Part shown: positions 14,854 to 23,352 of the stretch, in pieces | Position numbering within the stretch: the stretch's first letter is position 1 | Layout: every line of letters starts with the position of its first letter | Assembly (NCBI RefSeq): GCF_900089605.1 | Contig: NZ_LT594324.1 | Span: 5,580,001-5,644,000 of the forward strand | Source: Micromonospora narathiwatensis | Lineage (GTDB): Bacteria > Actinomycetota > Actinomycetes > Mycobacteriales > Micromonosporaceae | Length of the DNA stretch: 64,000 bases | Direction of reading: 5' to 3' | The notes under the pieces: generated by a model | The model's input: the letters and a program-made list of their open reading frames with translations, nothing else | Databases searched by the model: none | What the model was told of the DNA's origin: nothing | Translations under genes and position numbers: made by a program

Positions 14854-15723
14854 TCACAGACGGGCCAGGAACGGATAGACGGCGAAGCCGAGCAGGACGA
14901 AGACCAGCAGCGAACCCGGGATGTCCAGCCGGCTGGTCACCCCCTCGGCGCGGGCCAGGTTGTCGGTACGGATCTGGTCGCGCAGCGAGTCGGCGCGGCT
15001 GCGCAACGTCTCGTGCACCTGGGCGCCCTCGCTGCCGGAGGTGCGCATGATCGCGCCCACGTCGCCCAGCTCCGGGATGCCGATCCGGTCGGCCAGCTCC
15101 TGGAGCTCGTCCCAGGGCGAGTGCATCTGGAGCTGGGCGATCCGCAGCGCCTCCCGGATCCGGTCGAAGACCCAGCCGTCGCAGACCGCCGCCGCGCGTT
15201 CCAGCGACTGCACCGGGCCGTGCGCCGCGGAGAGCTGCAACGCGACCAGGTCCAGGTAGGTGCAGACCGCCTGGCGGAACTCGTCCCGCGCGGCGTCCGC
15301 CTTCGTCAGCACGTCGTGATGCGCGACGAGGCCGGCGACCAGCGCCAACCCCAGGCTCCCCAGCACCGGTACGACCATCGGCAGCGACACCCCGCCCAGG
15401 AAGAGCAGGGCCGACACCAGGGCCGGCGTGGCGAACCCGACCAGCGCGGAGAGCAGCACCGACAGGGCGTACTGCTCCGGGGTCCGGTCGAGCAGGGCGA
15501 GCTGCCGGTGCGGCGGGCGCAGCCAGCGGGAGAAGCCGACCAGCCAGTCCGGACCGCTCCGGACCGCTATCGCCTGACCGGGCGGCTGGTGCAGCCGGCG
15601 CAGCGCCGGGCCGAGCGCCGGGGTGGCCGGGAGCGCCTCGCGTACCACCAGGAAGAGACCGAGGCCGACGACCGCCCCGCCCAACACCGCGACGGCGAAC
15701 TGCCAGTTGAGGATCACGTTCAC
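14854..15723 (-). CDS. tadC: Tad pilus inner-membrane platform protein TadC
   Basis: 289 residues with a type II secretion F (T2SSF) domain in the C-terminal half: ARDEFRQAVCTYLDLVALQLSAAHGP followed by the conserved ALRIAQL and GDVGAIMRTSGSEGAQVHETLR segments. Hydrophobic helices lie at the N-terminus, in the middle and at the very end. With TadB it forms the membrane platform through which the TadA ATPase drives pilin assembly. The GTG start at 15723 overlaps the tadB stop as GTGA. Confidence 0.9.
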   Translation of the reverse strand: MNVILNWQFAVAVLGGAVVGLGLFLVVREALPATPALGPALRRLHQPPGQAIAVRSGPDWLVGFSRWLRPPHRQLALLDRTPEQYALSVLLSALVGFATPALVSALLFLGGVSLPMVVPVLGSLGLALVAGLVAHHDVLTKADAARDEFRQAVCTYLDLVALQLSAAHGPVQSLERAAAVCDGWVFDRIREALRIAQLQMHSPWDELQELADRIGIPELGDVGAIMRTSGSEGAQVHETLRSRADSLRDQIRTDNLARAEGVTSRLDIPGSLLVFVLLGFAVYPFLARL

Positions 15724-16619
15724 GCGATCACCTCCTCCGGGTCCGGGGCCGGCAGGAAGCGCGCCGGCCGGGGCGGCTGGCTCATCGAGCGCACCCAGAC
15801 CAGCAGCCCGACGAACGCGGCACCGAGGACCGCCATCACCAACTGCCCGAACGGCGTCCGGTACGGCTGGATGTACTCGGTGTTGACCAGCGCGTACGCG
15901 AGGGCGGCCAGGGTCATCCCGGTGAGGAAGCGGACCGCGAACCGGGGCTGCGTACGCTTCGCCTCGATCTCCCGGCGGGTGGCCACCTCGGCGGACGCGG
16001 CCGAGGCGATCGAGCCGAGTACGTCACCGAGCCGCTCACCCCGGTCGGTCAGGTGCAGGATCAGCGCGGCCACCACCTGGTCGCAGACCGGGTCACCGAT
16101 CTCGTCGGCGAACGCGAGCAGGGCCGACTTCGCCAGCCAGCCGGCCTGGAGCCGGGCGGCGAGGGTACGTACCTCCTCCTGGATCTCCTCCGGCGCGGTG
16201 GCGATGGTGCCGACGATCGCCTGTTGTAGCCCCTGGCCGGTGCCGCAGATGTCCTTCAGCCGGCGGGTCCAGTCGCCGACCGCCTCGATCCGGGCGATGG
16301 CCCGCTGCTCGGCCCGGCCGACCGCGAACAGCCACGGCACCCCCGGCACGGCCACCGCCACCAACAGCCCGACCACCGGCAGCCCGGTCAGCAGGAAGGC
16401 CAGCGCGCCGGCCACCACCGCCGCACCGAGCAGCACCTGATATCTCCGCTGCTCCCGGCGGCCCGACCCGGAGCCGGTCGAGAGCCGGCGTACCCCGGGT
16501 TGCGCGCCCGGTGCCGGGCCGGCGGGCCGACGGGTGCCGACCAGCGCGACCACGACCAGCACCAGCCCGGCCACGAACGCCGCGCCGGAGAAGAGGGCGA
16601 TCAGCTCGATCATCGACAT
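15720..16619 (-). CDS. tadB: Tad pilus inner-membrane platform protein TadB
   Basis: 299 residues. Hydrophobic helices at the N-terminus and around residue 70-100, a T2SSF domain in the middle (RIEAVGDWTRRLKDICGTGQGLQQAI and LTDRGERLGDVLGSIASAASAEVATRREIEAKR), and two closing helices. It is the partner of TadC and is placed between tadA and tadC as in other tad loci. The ATG at 16619 lies about 65 bases from tadA, a gap filled by a dispersed repeat. Confidence 0.9.
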   Translation of the reverse strand: MSMIELIALFSGAAFVAGLVLVVVALVGTRRPAGPAPGAQPGVRRLSTGSGSGRREQRRYQVLLGAAVVAGALAFLLTGLPVVGLLVAVAVPGVPWLFAVGRAEQRAIARIEAVGDWTRRLKDICGTGQGLQQAIVGTIATAPEEIQEEVRTLAARLQAGWLAKSALLAFADEIGDPVCDQVVAALILHLTDRGERLGDVLGSIASAASAEVATRREIEAKRTQPRFAVRFLTGMTLAALAYALVNTEYIQPYRTPFGQLVMAVLGAAFVGLLVWVRSMSQPPRPARFLPAPDPEEVIA

Positions 16620-16631
16620 GGTGTGCCCGCC

Positions 16632-16684
16632 TTCGCTCGCGCCTGCGGGGCTCGCAAGATCGGCTCACTCCTCGCGCTCACGGT
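16632..16684. repeat. Diverged copy of the tad-locus 50-bp repeat
   Basis: This stretch in the tadA-tadB gap matches the repeat at 19721-19830 over most of its length, sharing TGCGGGGCTCGCA and CTCCTCGCGCTCAC. Its right end touches the tadA stop codon: on the minus strand it reads on from the TGA as GAGCGCGAGGAG. Confidence 0.7.
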
Positions 16685-18219
16685 CACCGCCGTCCGAGCC
16701 GGGTGCGCCGGGGCCGACGCCACGCGCCGGTGCCGGCCTCGATGAACCGGGTCAGCAGCCGGGCGTCGTAGCCGACCCGCAGGAGCTGGTCGCGGATCCG
16801 CTCGGGCAGGTGCCGGGGGACCGCCCGGCCGTCCGGCCCCGGCCCGAAGACCGTCGTGGTGGTGATCCGGTTGGCCTCGCCGACCCCGATCACCTCCTCG
16901 ACGTGCGAGACGAAGCGGTGCTTGCGGCCGCCGATCGCGGTCTCGTCCTCGACGGTGACGTAGACGATCAGGTCGAGCGCGTTGCCCGCCATCCGACGGG
17001 CCTGGTCGACCGTCATCTCCCGGCCGTGCGACAGCGCCAGCTCGATGATCCGTTCGCTCACCCCCGCCGGGGTACGCGCGTGGATGGTGCACATCGATCC
17101 GCGGCTGGTGGTCATCGCCTGGAGCATCGGCACGATCTCGCGGGACCGGACCTCGCCGACGATGATCCGCAGCACGCCCATCCGCAGCGAGACCGGGATC
17201 AGGTCGGCGATGCTCACCTCACCGGCCGGCCGGCCGTCCATGCCGCGTTCGCCGTGCCCCTCGCGGGCCTCGAAGCTCATCACCGCCCGGTGCTTGTGCC
17301 CCCGGCGGGCCGGCAGCAGCTCCCGGCTCTCCTCCAACAGCACGTACGGCTCGTCCGCCGGGATCTCGTCCATCAGCGCCCGGATGACCGTGGTCTTGCC
17401 CGCCCCGGCCAGCCCCGCGACCATGATGTTCAGCCCGGCCCGCATGGACGCGCGCAGGAAGTCGCGCAGCAGCGGGTCGAGCATCTCGTCCAGGTCGGGC
17501 CGGCCACCGGCGATGTCCTCCAGGCTCACCGCGAGGGTGTTGTGCTTGCGGATCACCGCGTACGGGCGGTGGCTGACCAGGAACACCGCGGCGAGCCGGC
17601 TGCCGTCGGGCAGTTGCAGGTCGAGCGTCGGCTTCGACGTGGACAGGGACCGTTCCGTGGCCCCCGCCCGGCGGGCCGCCGCCTGGAGGATCTCCACCAG
17701 TTCGTCGTCGCTGTCGGCGATCGGCTCGGACCAGTCCACCCCGCCGCCGTGCCGGGTGATGCGTACCTGGTCGCAGCCGAGGATGTGCACCTCCTCGATG
17801 GTCTCGTCGACCAGCAGCGTCTGCAGCCGGCCCAGGCCCACCAGCTCGGCGGTCACCTGGTCGAGCAGCAGCCGTTCCTCGTCGGCGGCCATCGGCGTGC
17901 CGGACCGGCGCACCGAGTCGGCGTACGCGGAGACCACCGCGACGGCCAGCCGCGCCCGCTCCACCTCCTCGGCGTCGGCGTCGAACTCCCGGCCGCGCTG
18001 CCAGAGGGTGAACCGTTCGCTCAGCTCCCGGCGCAGTTCGCGGACCACGGCGAAGTCCACCCTGGGGCGGGATGGCGGCGGGGGCGCCGGCGGCGCGACC
18101 GGCGCCACGGATGAACCCGGCGGGTGGTGCCGCCCGTTCGGCGGGGCCAGCGGCGGCACGGTCGAGGTGGCGCCGGGCTGCTGCCCGCGCGGGTCGTGGG
18201 AGACCGGCTCAAACCGCAC
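16684..18219 (-). CDS. tadA: Tad/CpaF-type pilus assembly ATPase
   Basis: 511 residues. A Pro-rich N-terminus (residues 1-50) is followed by the helical N-domain and the secretion-ATPase core. Walker A is GLAGAGKTT (Lys at about 275); LLEESRELL and LRIIVGEVRSREIVPMLQAMTTSRGSMCTIHA cover the Asp-box, Walker B and His-box region typical of CpaF/TadA. It should hydrolyse ATP in the cytoplasm to power pilin export. The GTG start at 18219 overlaps the TadZ-like gene by 11 bases. It lacks the tandem ATPases of type IV twitching systems; a single ATPase is normal for tad. Confidence 0.93.
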   Translation of the reverse strand: MRFEPVSHDPRGQQPGATSTVPPLAPPNGRHHPPGSSVAPVAPPAPPPPSRPRVDFAVVRELRRELSERFTLWQRGREFDADAEEVERARLAVAVVSAYADSVRRSGTPMAADEERLLLDQVTAELVGLGRLQTLLVDETIEEVHILGCDQVRITRHGGGVDWSEPIADSDDELVEILQAAARRAGATERSLSTSKPTLDLQLPDGSRLAAVFLVSHRPYAVIRKHNTLAVSLEDIAGGRPDLDEMLDPLLRDFLRASMRAGLNIMVAGLAGAGKTTVIRALMDEIPADEPYVLLEESRELLPARRGHKHRAVMSFEAREGHGERGMDGRPAGEVSIADLIPVSLRMGVLRIIVGEVRSREIVPMLQAMTTSRGSMCTIHARTPAGVSERIIELALSHGREMTVDQARRMAGNALDLIVYVTVEDETAIGGRKHRFVSHVEEVIGVGEANRITTTTVFGPGPDGRAVPRHLPERIRDQLLRVGYDARLLTRFIEAGTGAWRRPRRTRLGRR

Positions 18220-19045
18220 CGGACACCCCCGGCGCGGTCGGCGCGGTCACCGCCGCCGGCGGCGGCGTCGCGCCCGGCCAGGCCAGCCGCGCCCGCCGCC
18301 GGTCCAGCAGCGCCCGGACCGGCACCTCCAGGGCGCCGGCCGCGCGCATCAGCGGCCGGCCGGAGCGTACGGTGCCGCCGAGGCTGAGCACCGCCGCGGT
18401 ACGCGGGTCATGCGGCAGCCGGGCGATCACCGGCACTCGCAGCGCCTTGCTGATCTCGCTGGCACCGTGCCCGTCGCCGACCACCAGCAGCCGCAGTGTG
18501 CCCGGCGGTACCCGGTGCTCGGTGAAGTCCCGTTCGATGGCCCGGACCATCGACCGGGTGGCCGACAGGTCGGGCAGGTGCGCGTGGGTGACCAGCAGCA
18601 CCACCGTGGCGGCGCGCAGCACCGGCCACGGTGGACCGGCGACCTGGAGCCGGCCGCAGTCAACCAGCACGTCGTACGGGGGGACGCCCCGTTCCAGGCT
18701 GGCGAAGAAGTCGGCGAACCGCTGCCAGAGCGGGGTCACGCTGCCGGCCTGGGCCGGGTCGACCACGCCCGGCAGCAGCAGCCGCTCCCGCCTCGGCGCG
18801 TCCAGGTCGACCAGTTGCGACCAGAATGCGGTGTCCAGGTTGCCGTCGCGCAACTCCCCGACCGCCAGTTCGCCGATGCCGCGGGGACCGTCGAGCGCAC
18901 CGCCCAGATAACCGGCGAGGATCGAGCCGCCCGCCGGGTCGCACTCGGCCAGCACCAGCCGCCGGTGCCAGGTCAGCGCGGCCGCCAAAGCGGACGTGGT
19001 GACGCCGGGCGAGCCCTTCGCCGAGACCAGGGCGATGATCGCCAT
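18209..19045 (-). CDS. TadZ/CpaE-like ParA-family ATPase
   Basis: 278 residues of the MinD/ParA fold: MAIIALVSAKGSPGVTTSALAAAL, ECDPAGGSI and the strand-helix pattern beyond. In ParA proteins the P-loop is KGGxGKTT; here it is KGSPGVTT, so the signature Lys is kept but the second Lys is Val. Nucleotide binding without normal hydrolysis is plausible. In tad systems TadZ places the machinery at a cell pole, and its location between the CpaB and TadA genes supports that role. The ATG overlaps the CpaB stop (TGATG). Confidence 0.82.
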   Translation of the reverse strand: MAIIALVSAKGSPGVTTSALAAALTWHRRLVLAECDPAGGSILAGYLGGALDGPRGIGELAVGELRDGNLDTAFWSQLVDLDAPRRERLLLPGVVDPAQAGSVTPLWQRFADFFASLERGVPPYDVLVDCGRLQVAGPPWPVLRAATVVLLVTHAHLPDLSATRSMVRAIERDFTEHRVPPGTLRLLVVGDGHGASEISKALRVPVIARLPHDPRTAAVLSLGGTVRSGRPLMRAAGALEVPVRALLDRRRARLAWPGATPPPAAVTAPTAPGVSGAV

Positions 19046-19707
19046 CAGGCCGCCTCGGTGAGTACGAGCGCGATCCGGTCGTCCGCCGCCAGCGCCACCA
19101 CCGCCGGCACGTCGCGTACGGCCAGGGCCAGGTAGACGACCATCTCGTCACTCTCCGGGGCGGCGGTGTCGATCACCGTGGCCTCGAACCGGGTGCCGCC
19201 GCCGCGCGCCCCGCCATCCGCGTTCGCGTTGGTGTCCGGGGTGCTGATCAGCAGGACCTTGTCGCCGGGGTGGAGCGTACGGGCCGGCACCCGGCTCGGC
19301 TTGAGCCCGAGCGCGATCTGCTGCTGCCCGGGCCCGAGCAGGGGGGCGTCGGTGAGCTGGGACTCGGTCAGCAGGGTGCCCGGGGTCAGCCGCACCGCCG
19401 CCCGTAGTTCCAGCACCTCCTTGAGTCGCCGGCTCGGCACCGGCTGGAGCCCCTGGCCGCCGGAGACCCGTACCGTGACCAGGTCGTCGGCGCTGAGCTG
19501 CCGACCCACCTCGACCGGGCGGGCCACCGCCAGGTAGCTGCCGGTGGAGCGGACCGAGGTGACCGCGAAGGCCGCGCCCAGCCCGCCGAGGGCGATCAGC
19601 AGCACCGCCAGGCCGAGCAGGCCGGGGCGTATCCGCCGTTGCCGGACCACCCGGGGCGGCGCCACCGGCGCCTCCATCGGAGTCCCGTTCCGCGTCGCCA
19701 CACTCAC
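19045..19707 (-). CDS. cpaB: CpaB/RcpC-like SAF-domain pilus assembly protein
   Basis: 220 residues: a basic cytoplasmic start, one transmembrane segment (GLLGLAVLLIALGGLGAAFAVTSV), and a SAF domain (YLAVARPVEVGRQLSADDLVTV through LTPGTLLTESQL) then a beta-rich end. CpaB proteins sit at the envelope and help secretion of the pilus. The GTG at 19707 is the start; an ATG at residue 11 is possible. Two near-identical 50-bp repeats separate it from the gene upstream. Confidence 0.82.
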   Translation of the reverse strand: MSVATRNGTPMEAPVAPPRVVRQRRIRPGLLGLAVLLIALGGLGAAFAVTSVRSTGSYLAVARPVEVGRQLSADDLVTVRVSGGQGLQPVPSRRLKEVLELRAAVRLTPGTLLTESQLTDAPLLGPGQQQIALGLKPSRVPARTLHPGDKVLLISTPDTNANADGGARGGGTRFEATVIDTAAPESDEMVVYLALAVRDVPAVVALAADDRIALVLTEAA

Positions 19708-19720
19708 TGCGCCATCTCCG

Positions 19721-19830
19721 TTCGCGGCTGCGGGGCTCGCAGGCCCGGCTCGCTCCTCGCGCTCACCGTGTTGTCTTTCGTTCGCGGCTGTGGGGCTCGC
19801 AGGCCCGGCTCGCTCCTCGCGCTCACCGTG
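19721..19830. repeat. Two near-identical 50-bp repeats in tandem (60-bp period)
   Basis: Copies at 19721-19770 and 19781-19830 differ at one base (C/T at 19731/19791). Both contain GGGGCTCGCAGGCCCGGCTC and end CTCGCGCTCACCGTG. The right copy supplies the stop codon of the secreted-protein gene, and a diverged third copy is at 16632-16684. Such GC-rich intergenic repeats with self-complementary GCGAGC/GCTCGC parts may form structures in the operon mRNA. Confidence 0.85.
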
Positions 19831-20764
19831 TCACCACCTGAAGCTCGTTGATCTGCACCGGGACCGTGCCGCTGGCCCGGCTCTGCGCGATGTCGCCGCT
19901 CTGGCCCCCGCCGGTCCAGTGCACGGTCCAGAACGTGGTGGCGCTGACCTGGTAGGTGCCGGCCCGGGCATAGCCCCTGTCGTAGCCGCAGTCGGGGGAG
20001 GTCCGCCCGGCGCGCGGGCCGTTCGCCGCGTACGGGGTGCCGGGCCGGGTGCAGGTGACCTTCGTGCCGTCGCCCATGGTCCAGACGATCCGGGTCACCC
20101 GGGCGGTGATCCGGACCGTCAGCCCCCGGTCCGAGGCAGAGGCCCGCAGTGGCCCGAAGTACGACGTTCCGGTGCTGGCCCACATCCAGACCGGCAGGCC
20201 GACCAGGCCCGGTCCCTTGCTGCGCCGGGGGGCGACCGCGATCCGGGGCGGGAGCAGCGTGATCGAGGCGAGGGCGCGGCGGGCCAGTTCCTCCGGGTCG
20301 GGCGGCGCGCCGTAACCGGGCGGCGGGGCGTCCAGCAGGACCTCGCTCCGGGCGCCCAGGTCCCCGCCGTTGCAGGTCCGCAGGTACCACTGCTTGCCGT
20401 CCGGCGCCTCCGGCTGCGGCTCCTCCAGCTTGTAGTAGCAGCCGTCGCCGTTGTTGAACCAGCCCAGCAGCTTGTCGTAGCAGGGGATCGTCCGGCCGTT
20501 CCACTGGCACTTGCCGCCACCGCCGGAGCCGCTACCACCACCGGTGTTGCCCCCGCCGCCCGGCCCGCCCGGCCCGCCAGGGTCGTCGTCCCAGACGTTG
20601 CAGTCGTACTGGTCCGGCGTGCAGTCCCCGCCGGGGCCGGCGCCCCGGGCGGGCGCGCCGGTCAGGGTGAGCAGCAGCGCCAGGCCGGCGGCGAGCAGCA
20701 GCCGGCGAGGCGTCCCGGCCCGGGTCGGGCGGGCCGGGACACCCCTTCCTCCCCAGGTCAGCAC
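19823..20764 (-). CDS. Secreted hypothetical protein of the tad locus
   Basis: 313 residues. A signal peptide (RRLLLAAGLALLLTLTGAPARGAG) is followed by a Gly/Pro-rich low-complexity stretch and a Cys-containing domain (CQWNGRTIPCY, NGDGCYYKLEEP, YLRTCNGG). The C-terminal part (GLTVRITARVTRIVWTMGDGTKVTC, with YDRGYARAGTYQVSATTFWTVHWTGGG) looks like a PKD-type beta-sandwich. The GTG at 20764 is chosen: it lies one base past the stop of the upstream gene, with AGGA ahead, and gives a proper signal peptide. Likely an extracellular component of the pilus, exact role unknown. Confidence 0.75.
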   Translation of the reverse strand: MLTWGGRGVPARPTRAGTPRRLLLAAGLALLLTLTGAPARGAGPGGDCTPDQYDCNVWDDDPGGPGGPGGGGNTGGGSGSGGGGKCQWNGRTIPCYDKLLGWFNNGDGCYYKLEEPQPEAPDGKQWYLRTCNGGDLGARSEVLLDAPPPGYGAPPDPEELARRALASITLLPPRIAVAPRRSKGPGLVGLPVWMWASTGTSYFGPLRASASDRGLTVRITARVTRIVWTMGDGTKVTCTRPGTPYAANGPRAGRTSPDCGYDRGYARAGTYQVSATTFWTVHWTGGGQSGDIAQSRASGTVPVQINELQVVTR

Positions 20765-21327
20765 GGCTGGTCCTGATGTGCGGCGCCAGCTTTGATCAAC
20801 CACCGGCCGTCCGGGTAGCGGGCCGCGGTGGCGGTCGCCAGGTAGCGCCCGCCGCGGGTGCCGGGCACCACCCGGCGGTCCTTGGCGTAGACGAGTTGGT
20901 AGCCGGTGGCGTCCAGGCAGTCCTGGATCTCCACGATCGGCGGGTGGGCGGCCAGGTCGACCGATACGACGGTGGGATCGGACACGAGCCGTCCGGTACG
21001 CATCGCGCCATGCTCCTTCGCCTCACGAATTGCCACTCGTACCCGAGTCAGTAGCGGATCCGCCAGGAACCGGGTCAGTTCGGGATGGCCGGGATCGCTT
21101 CGCGCGCTCGCCACCCGGGATGCCGCTAGATATCCGGAATAGGCGGCGAGTGCCGCTTTCCCGGCCGCCTGTTTGTCGACCGTGGAATGGGCGGCCGGTG
21201 CGGCGTTGGAGCCGCCCAGTGGGCGGGTGGCCGCCTCCGGCTCGGCGCCGCAGCCGGCGCTCGCCGCCAGTACGGCCAGGCTGAACAGGCAGATTTTCCA
21301 TCGGTGGGAATGCCGTGTGCGCAACAC
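20758..21327 (-). CDS. Lipoprotein, first gene of the tad operon
   Basis: 189 residues. The N-terminus is a lipoprotein signal with lipobox LAASAGC (Cys at residue 27). The rest is a compact alpha/beta domain (LAAYSGYLAASRVASARSDP, then VVSVDLAAHPPIVEIQDCLDATGYQLVYAKD and TAARYPDGRWLIK) resembling secreted SnoaL/NTF2-like lipoproteins of actinomycetes. A GTG at 21327 has GAGG AGG-type bases six nucleotides before it. It opens the minus-strand pilus operon. Confidence 0.78.
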   Translation of the reverse strand: MLRTRHSHRWKICLFSLAVLAASAGCGAEPEAATRPLGGSNAAPAAHSTVDKQAAGKAALAAYSGYLAASRVASARSDPGHPELTRFLADPLLTRVRVAIREAKEHGAMRTGRLVSDPTVVSVDLAAHPPIVEIQDCLDATGYQLVYAKDRRVVPGTRGGRYLATATAARYPDGRWLIKAGAAHQDQPC

Positions 21328-21915
21328 CGCGCCCTCCTCGGTGCCAACCCGGAGCGGCTGCGGAACCGTGCTCCGGGCATGCGGAAGCGCGCCCGGATGT
21401 GGTCACCCGAGACCGGACTGGCTACCGCTGCATTTACCTGTGCGGATCTTCAGCTAATTCGAAACGTGATGTCTCCGGTCGGCCTCCGACGCCAATTGAT
21501 CGGGGGTTGCGTCGTACCCAAGGGGCGAGCATAGGCTGACGCCCGCCGATGCAACAGAGGCAATTCAATCGAACACGCTCAGTGATGATGGGTGGTGGTG
21601 GCGGGTGGCTGTCCGCATGCTGACCGACGAGCGGGCGTCGGCCGGGTCGGTGGCAGGAGTGCGCTCACCCTGTCAAGTGGCCCGGGGTGCCGGCCGGGGC
21701 TCGCCGGGTGGAGGAATGGGTGGCAACGCCACCTCTGGTCCGATCCGTCCCGTCGGCGTCGGCGTCGATCAGACCCGGTCGACCGCCGGAGGTCGACCCG
21801 CCGGACCGGTCGGCCGGAGCGCCGTTTTCCGCGCCATCCGCCACGCGCCGACACGGTCAGAATTACTCTCCGTGTTCCTGAGTGGAACGGTCAGCGACCG
21901 CGCCGGGGAGTCGAC
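21328..21915. other. 588-base region between the tad operon and the prepilin peptidase
   Basis: No convincing gene. Codon pattern is poor in all frames, although long GC-driven open frames exist. The left part (about 21400-21560) is relatively AT-rich and is the likely place for the divergent promoters of the pilus operon and the peptidase gene. I could not fix -35/-10 boxes with confidence. Confidence 0.5.
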
Positions 21916-22689
21916 ATGACCACCGAGCGGCTCCGGGCCGCACCGAAGGCGGCCCCCGCCCGCCGTCCGGGGATACGCCTGCTGGCCGTTCTGGGGGTCG
22001 TACCGCCGATGCGGCTGGCCGTCGCCCGGTACGCCGTACCCCCGGAATCGGCCGACCGGGCCGGGTGCGACGGCTGCGGCACGCCGATCGGCCTGGACCG
22101 GCCGCTGCCGGCGCTCGGACCGGCGGCCCGCTGCCCGGTGTGCCGGGCCCGGGTCGGCGCGGCGCCCGGCACGGTCGAGCTGGCGCTGGTCGCGGCGGTG
22201 GCGGCGCTCGCGCTGACCGGCGGCCCGGCCGGCGTACGGCTGGCGGTGGCCTGGTGGCTCGCCTGGGCGGTACCGCTCGCCCTGGTCGACGCCGCCGTGC
22301 ACCGACTCCCCGACCGGCTCACCTACCCGGCGGCGGCCGGCGTCTGGGCGCTGCTCGGGGTGGCCGCGCTGGCCGGCGCCGGAGCGGGGCCCTGGCTGCG
22401 CGCCATCGTGGCCGGGCTCGCCCTCGGTGCCGGCTTCGCGGGGACCACCCTGCTGCTCGGCCGGCGCGGGTTCGGGCTCGGCGACGCCAAGCTGGCGCTC
22501 GGGGCCGGCGCGTTGCTCGGCTGGTACGGCTGGCCGGTGCTGGTGGTCGGGCTGGTGCTGGCCGTCACCCTGTCCGGGCTGATCGGGCTGGCGCTGCTGG
22601 CGGCCCGCCGGGTCCGCTGGTCCAGCCACCTGCCGTTCGGGCCGTTCCTCATCCTGGCGACCGCCCTGACCCTCCTCCTCACCACCTGA
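21916..22689 (+). CDS. Prepilin peptidase (TadV/CpaA/PilD type)
   Basis: 257 residues, membrane aspartic protease. The two catalytic Asp are in LVDAAVHRLPDRLT and in the GxGD motif of RRGFGLGDAKLALG. Two CxxC pairs (CDGCG, CPVC) form the cytoplasmic zinc motif of the PilD branch, preceding several hydrophobic helices. It should remove leader peptides from the pilin and TadE-like proteins across the intergenic region and may methylate them if it is a full PilD. The ATG at 21916 follows GGGGAG. Its divergent position is typical of an operon partner. Confidence 0.9.
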   Translation: MTTERLRAAPKAAPARRPGIRLLAVLGVVPPMRLAVARYAVPPESADRAGCDGCGTPIGLDRPLPALGPAARCPVCRARVGAAPGTVELALVAAVAALALTGGPAGVRLAVAWWLAWAVPLALVDAAVHRLPDRLTYPAAAGVWALLGVAALAGAGAGPWLRAIVAGLALGAGFAGTTLLLGRRGFGLGDAKLALGAGALLGWYGWPVLVVGLVLAVTLSGLIGLALLAARRVRWSSHLPFGPFLILATALTLLLTT

Positions 22690-22704
22690 CCCGTGCGGGT
22701 GCCG

Positions 22705-23211
22705 TCAGTGGGCCGGCGGCTCGGTGGCGTCGGACGGTCGGCGCTGGGCCGGTTGGCTGGGGTTGCCGGTCATCCGCTCGACGACCTCCTCCAGCGCCTC
22801 GAAGGCGTACGCCCAGTTGTGGCACTTGAAGCTGCGCAGCCCGTCGATCGGGGTACGACAGTCGGAGCAGTACACACCGGGGATCGCGGCCGGCACCTCG
22901 GTGTTGACGTACTTGCGGTCGCCGAGGATGACGCGGGCGATCATCGCCGGATCGTGCACCCCGTGCAGGGCGGAGGCGACGATGTCGTACCAGCTCACCC
23001 GCCGACCGCACTTGGGGCAGTCCGGCTCGTCGCCGCTGACCCAGAGCGGGGCGCCGATGCTGCGTGCCGGCATGTTCAGCAGCTTCTCCAGCCGGCGTAC
23101 GTCGTGCTCGGGTGTGGTCCACTTGTGCCGGCCCGGCAGCGAGGCCGGCGAGTCGTAGACGGCCCGGAACACGACCGGGTCGACCTCCGTCGTCTCCCGT
23201 CCGCTGGTCAT
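22705..23211 (-). CDS. Zinc-ribbon-like conserved hypothetical protein
   Basis: 168 residues, soluble. Two Cys pairs, CPKCG (near residue 65) and CSDC (near residue 115), suggest one structural zinc site. The surrounding sequence (VSWYDIVASALHGVHDPAMIARVILGD, then YAFEALEEVVERMTG) is helical. No known domain recognised. The ATG at 23211 has a strong ribosome site GGAGG six bases upstream, which rejects the longer open frame. It converges with the prepilin peptidase with only 15 bases between stops. Confidence 0.7.
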   Translation of the reverse strand: MTSGRETTEVDPVVFRAVYDSPASLPGRHKWTTPEHDVRRLEKLLNMPARSIGAPLWVSGDEPDCPKCGRRVSWYDIVASALHGVHDPAMIARVILGDRKYVNTEVPAAIPGVYCSDCRTPIDGLRSFKCHNWAYAFEALEEVVERMTGNPSQPAQRRPSDATEPPAH

Positions 23212-23352
23212 CAGGTACCTCCTCGCCGTCGGTGCGCCCCACCGTCGTACCAGGTGGACGGCGTCCACAGCCGGATCACGGACACGGCCGGTCGGCGGCG
23301 TGTCGCGTCTGGTCATCCTCCTCGTGCCTGACGCGACTGTCAGAACTCGATG

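Noticed and set aside
7631..20764. Conjugation or type IV secretion locus
   Set aside because: The ATPase, platform and pseudopilin genes are of the tad/CpaF type; no relaxase or VirB-like genes are present.
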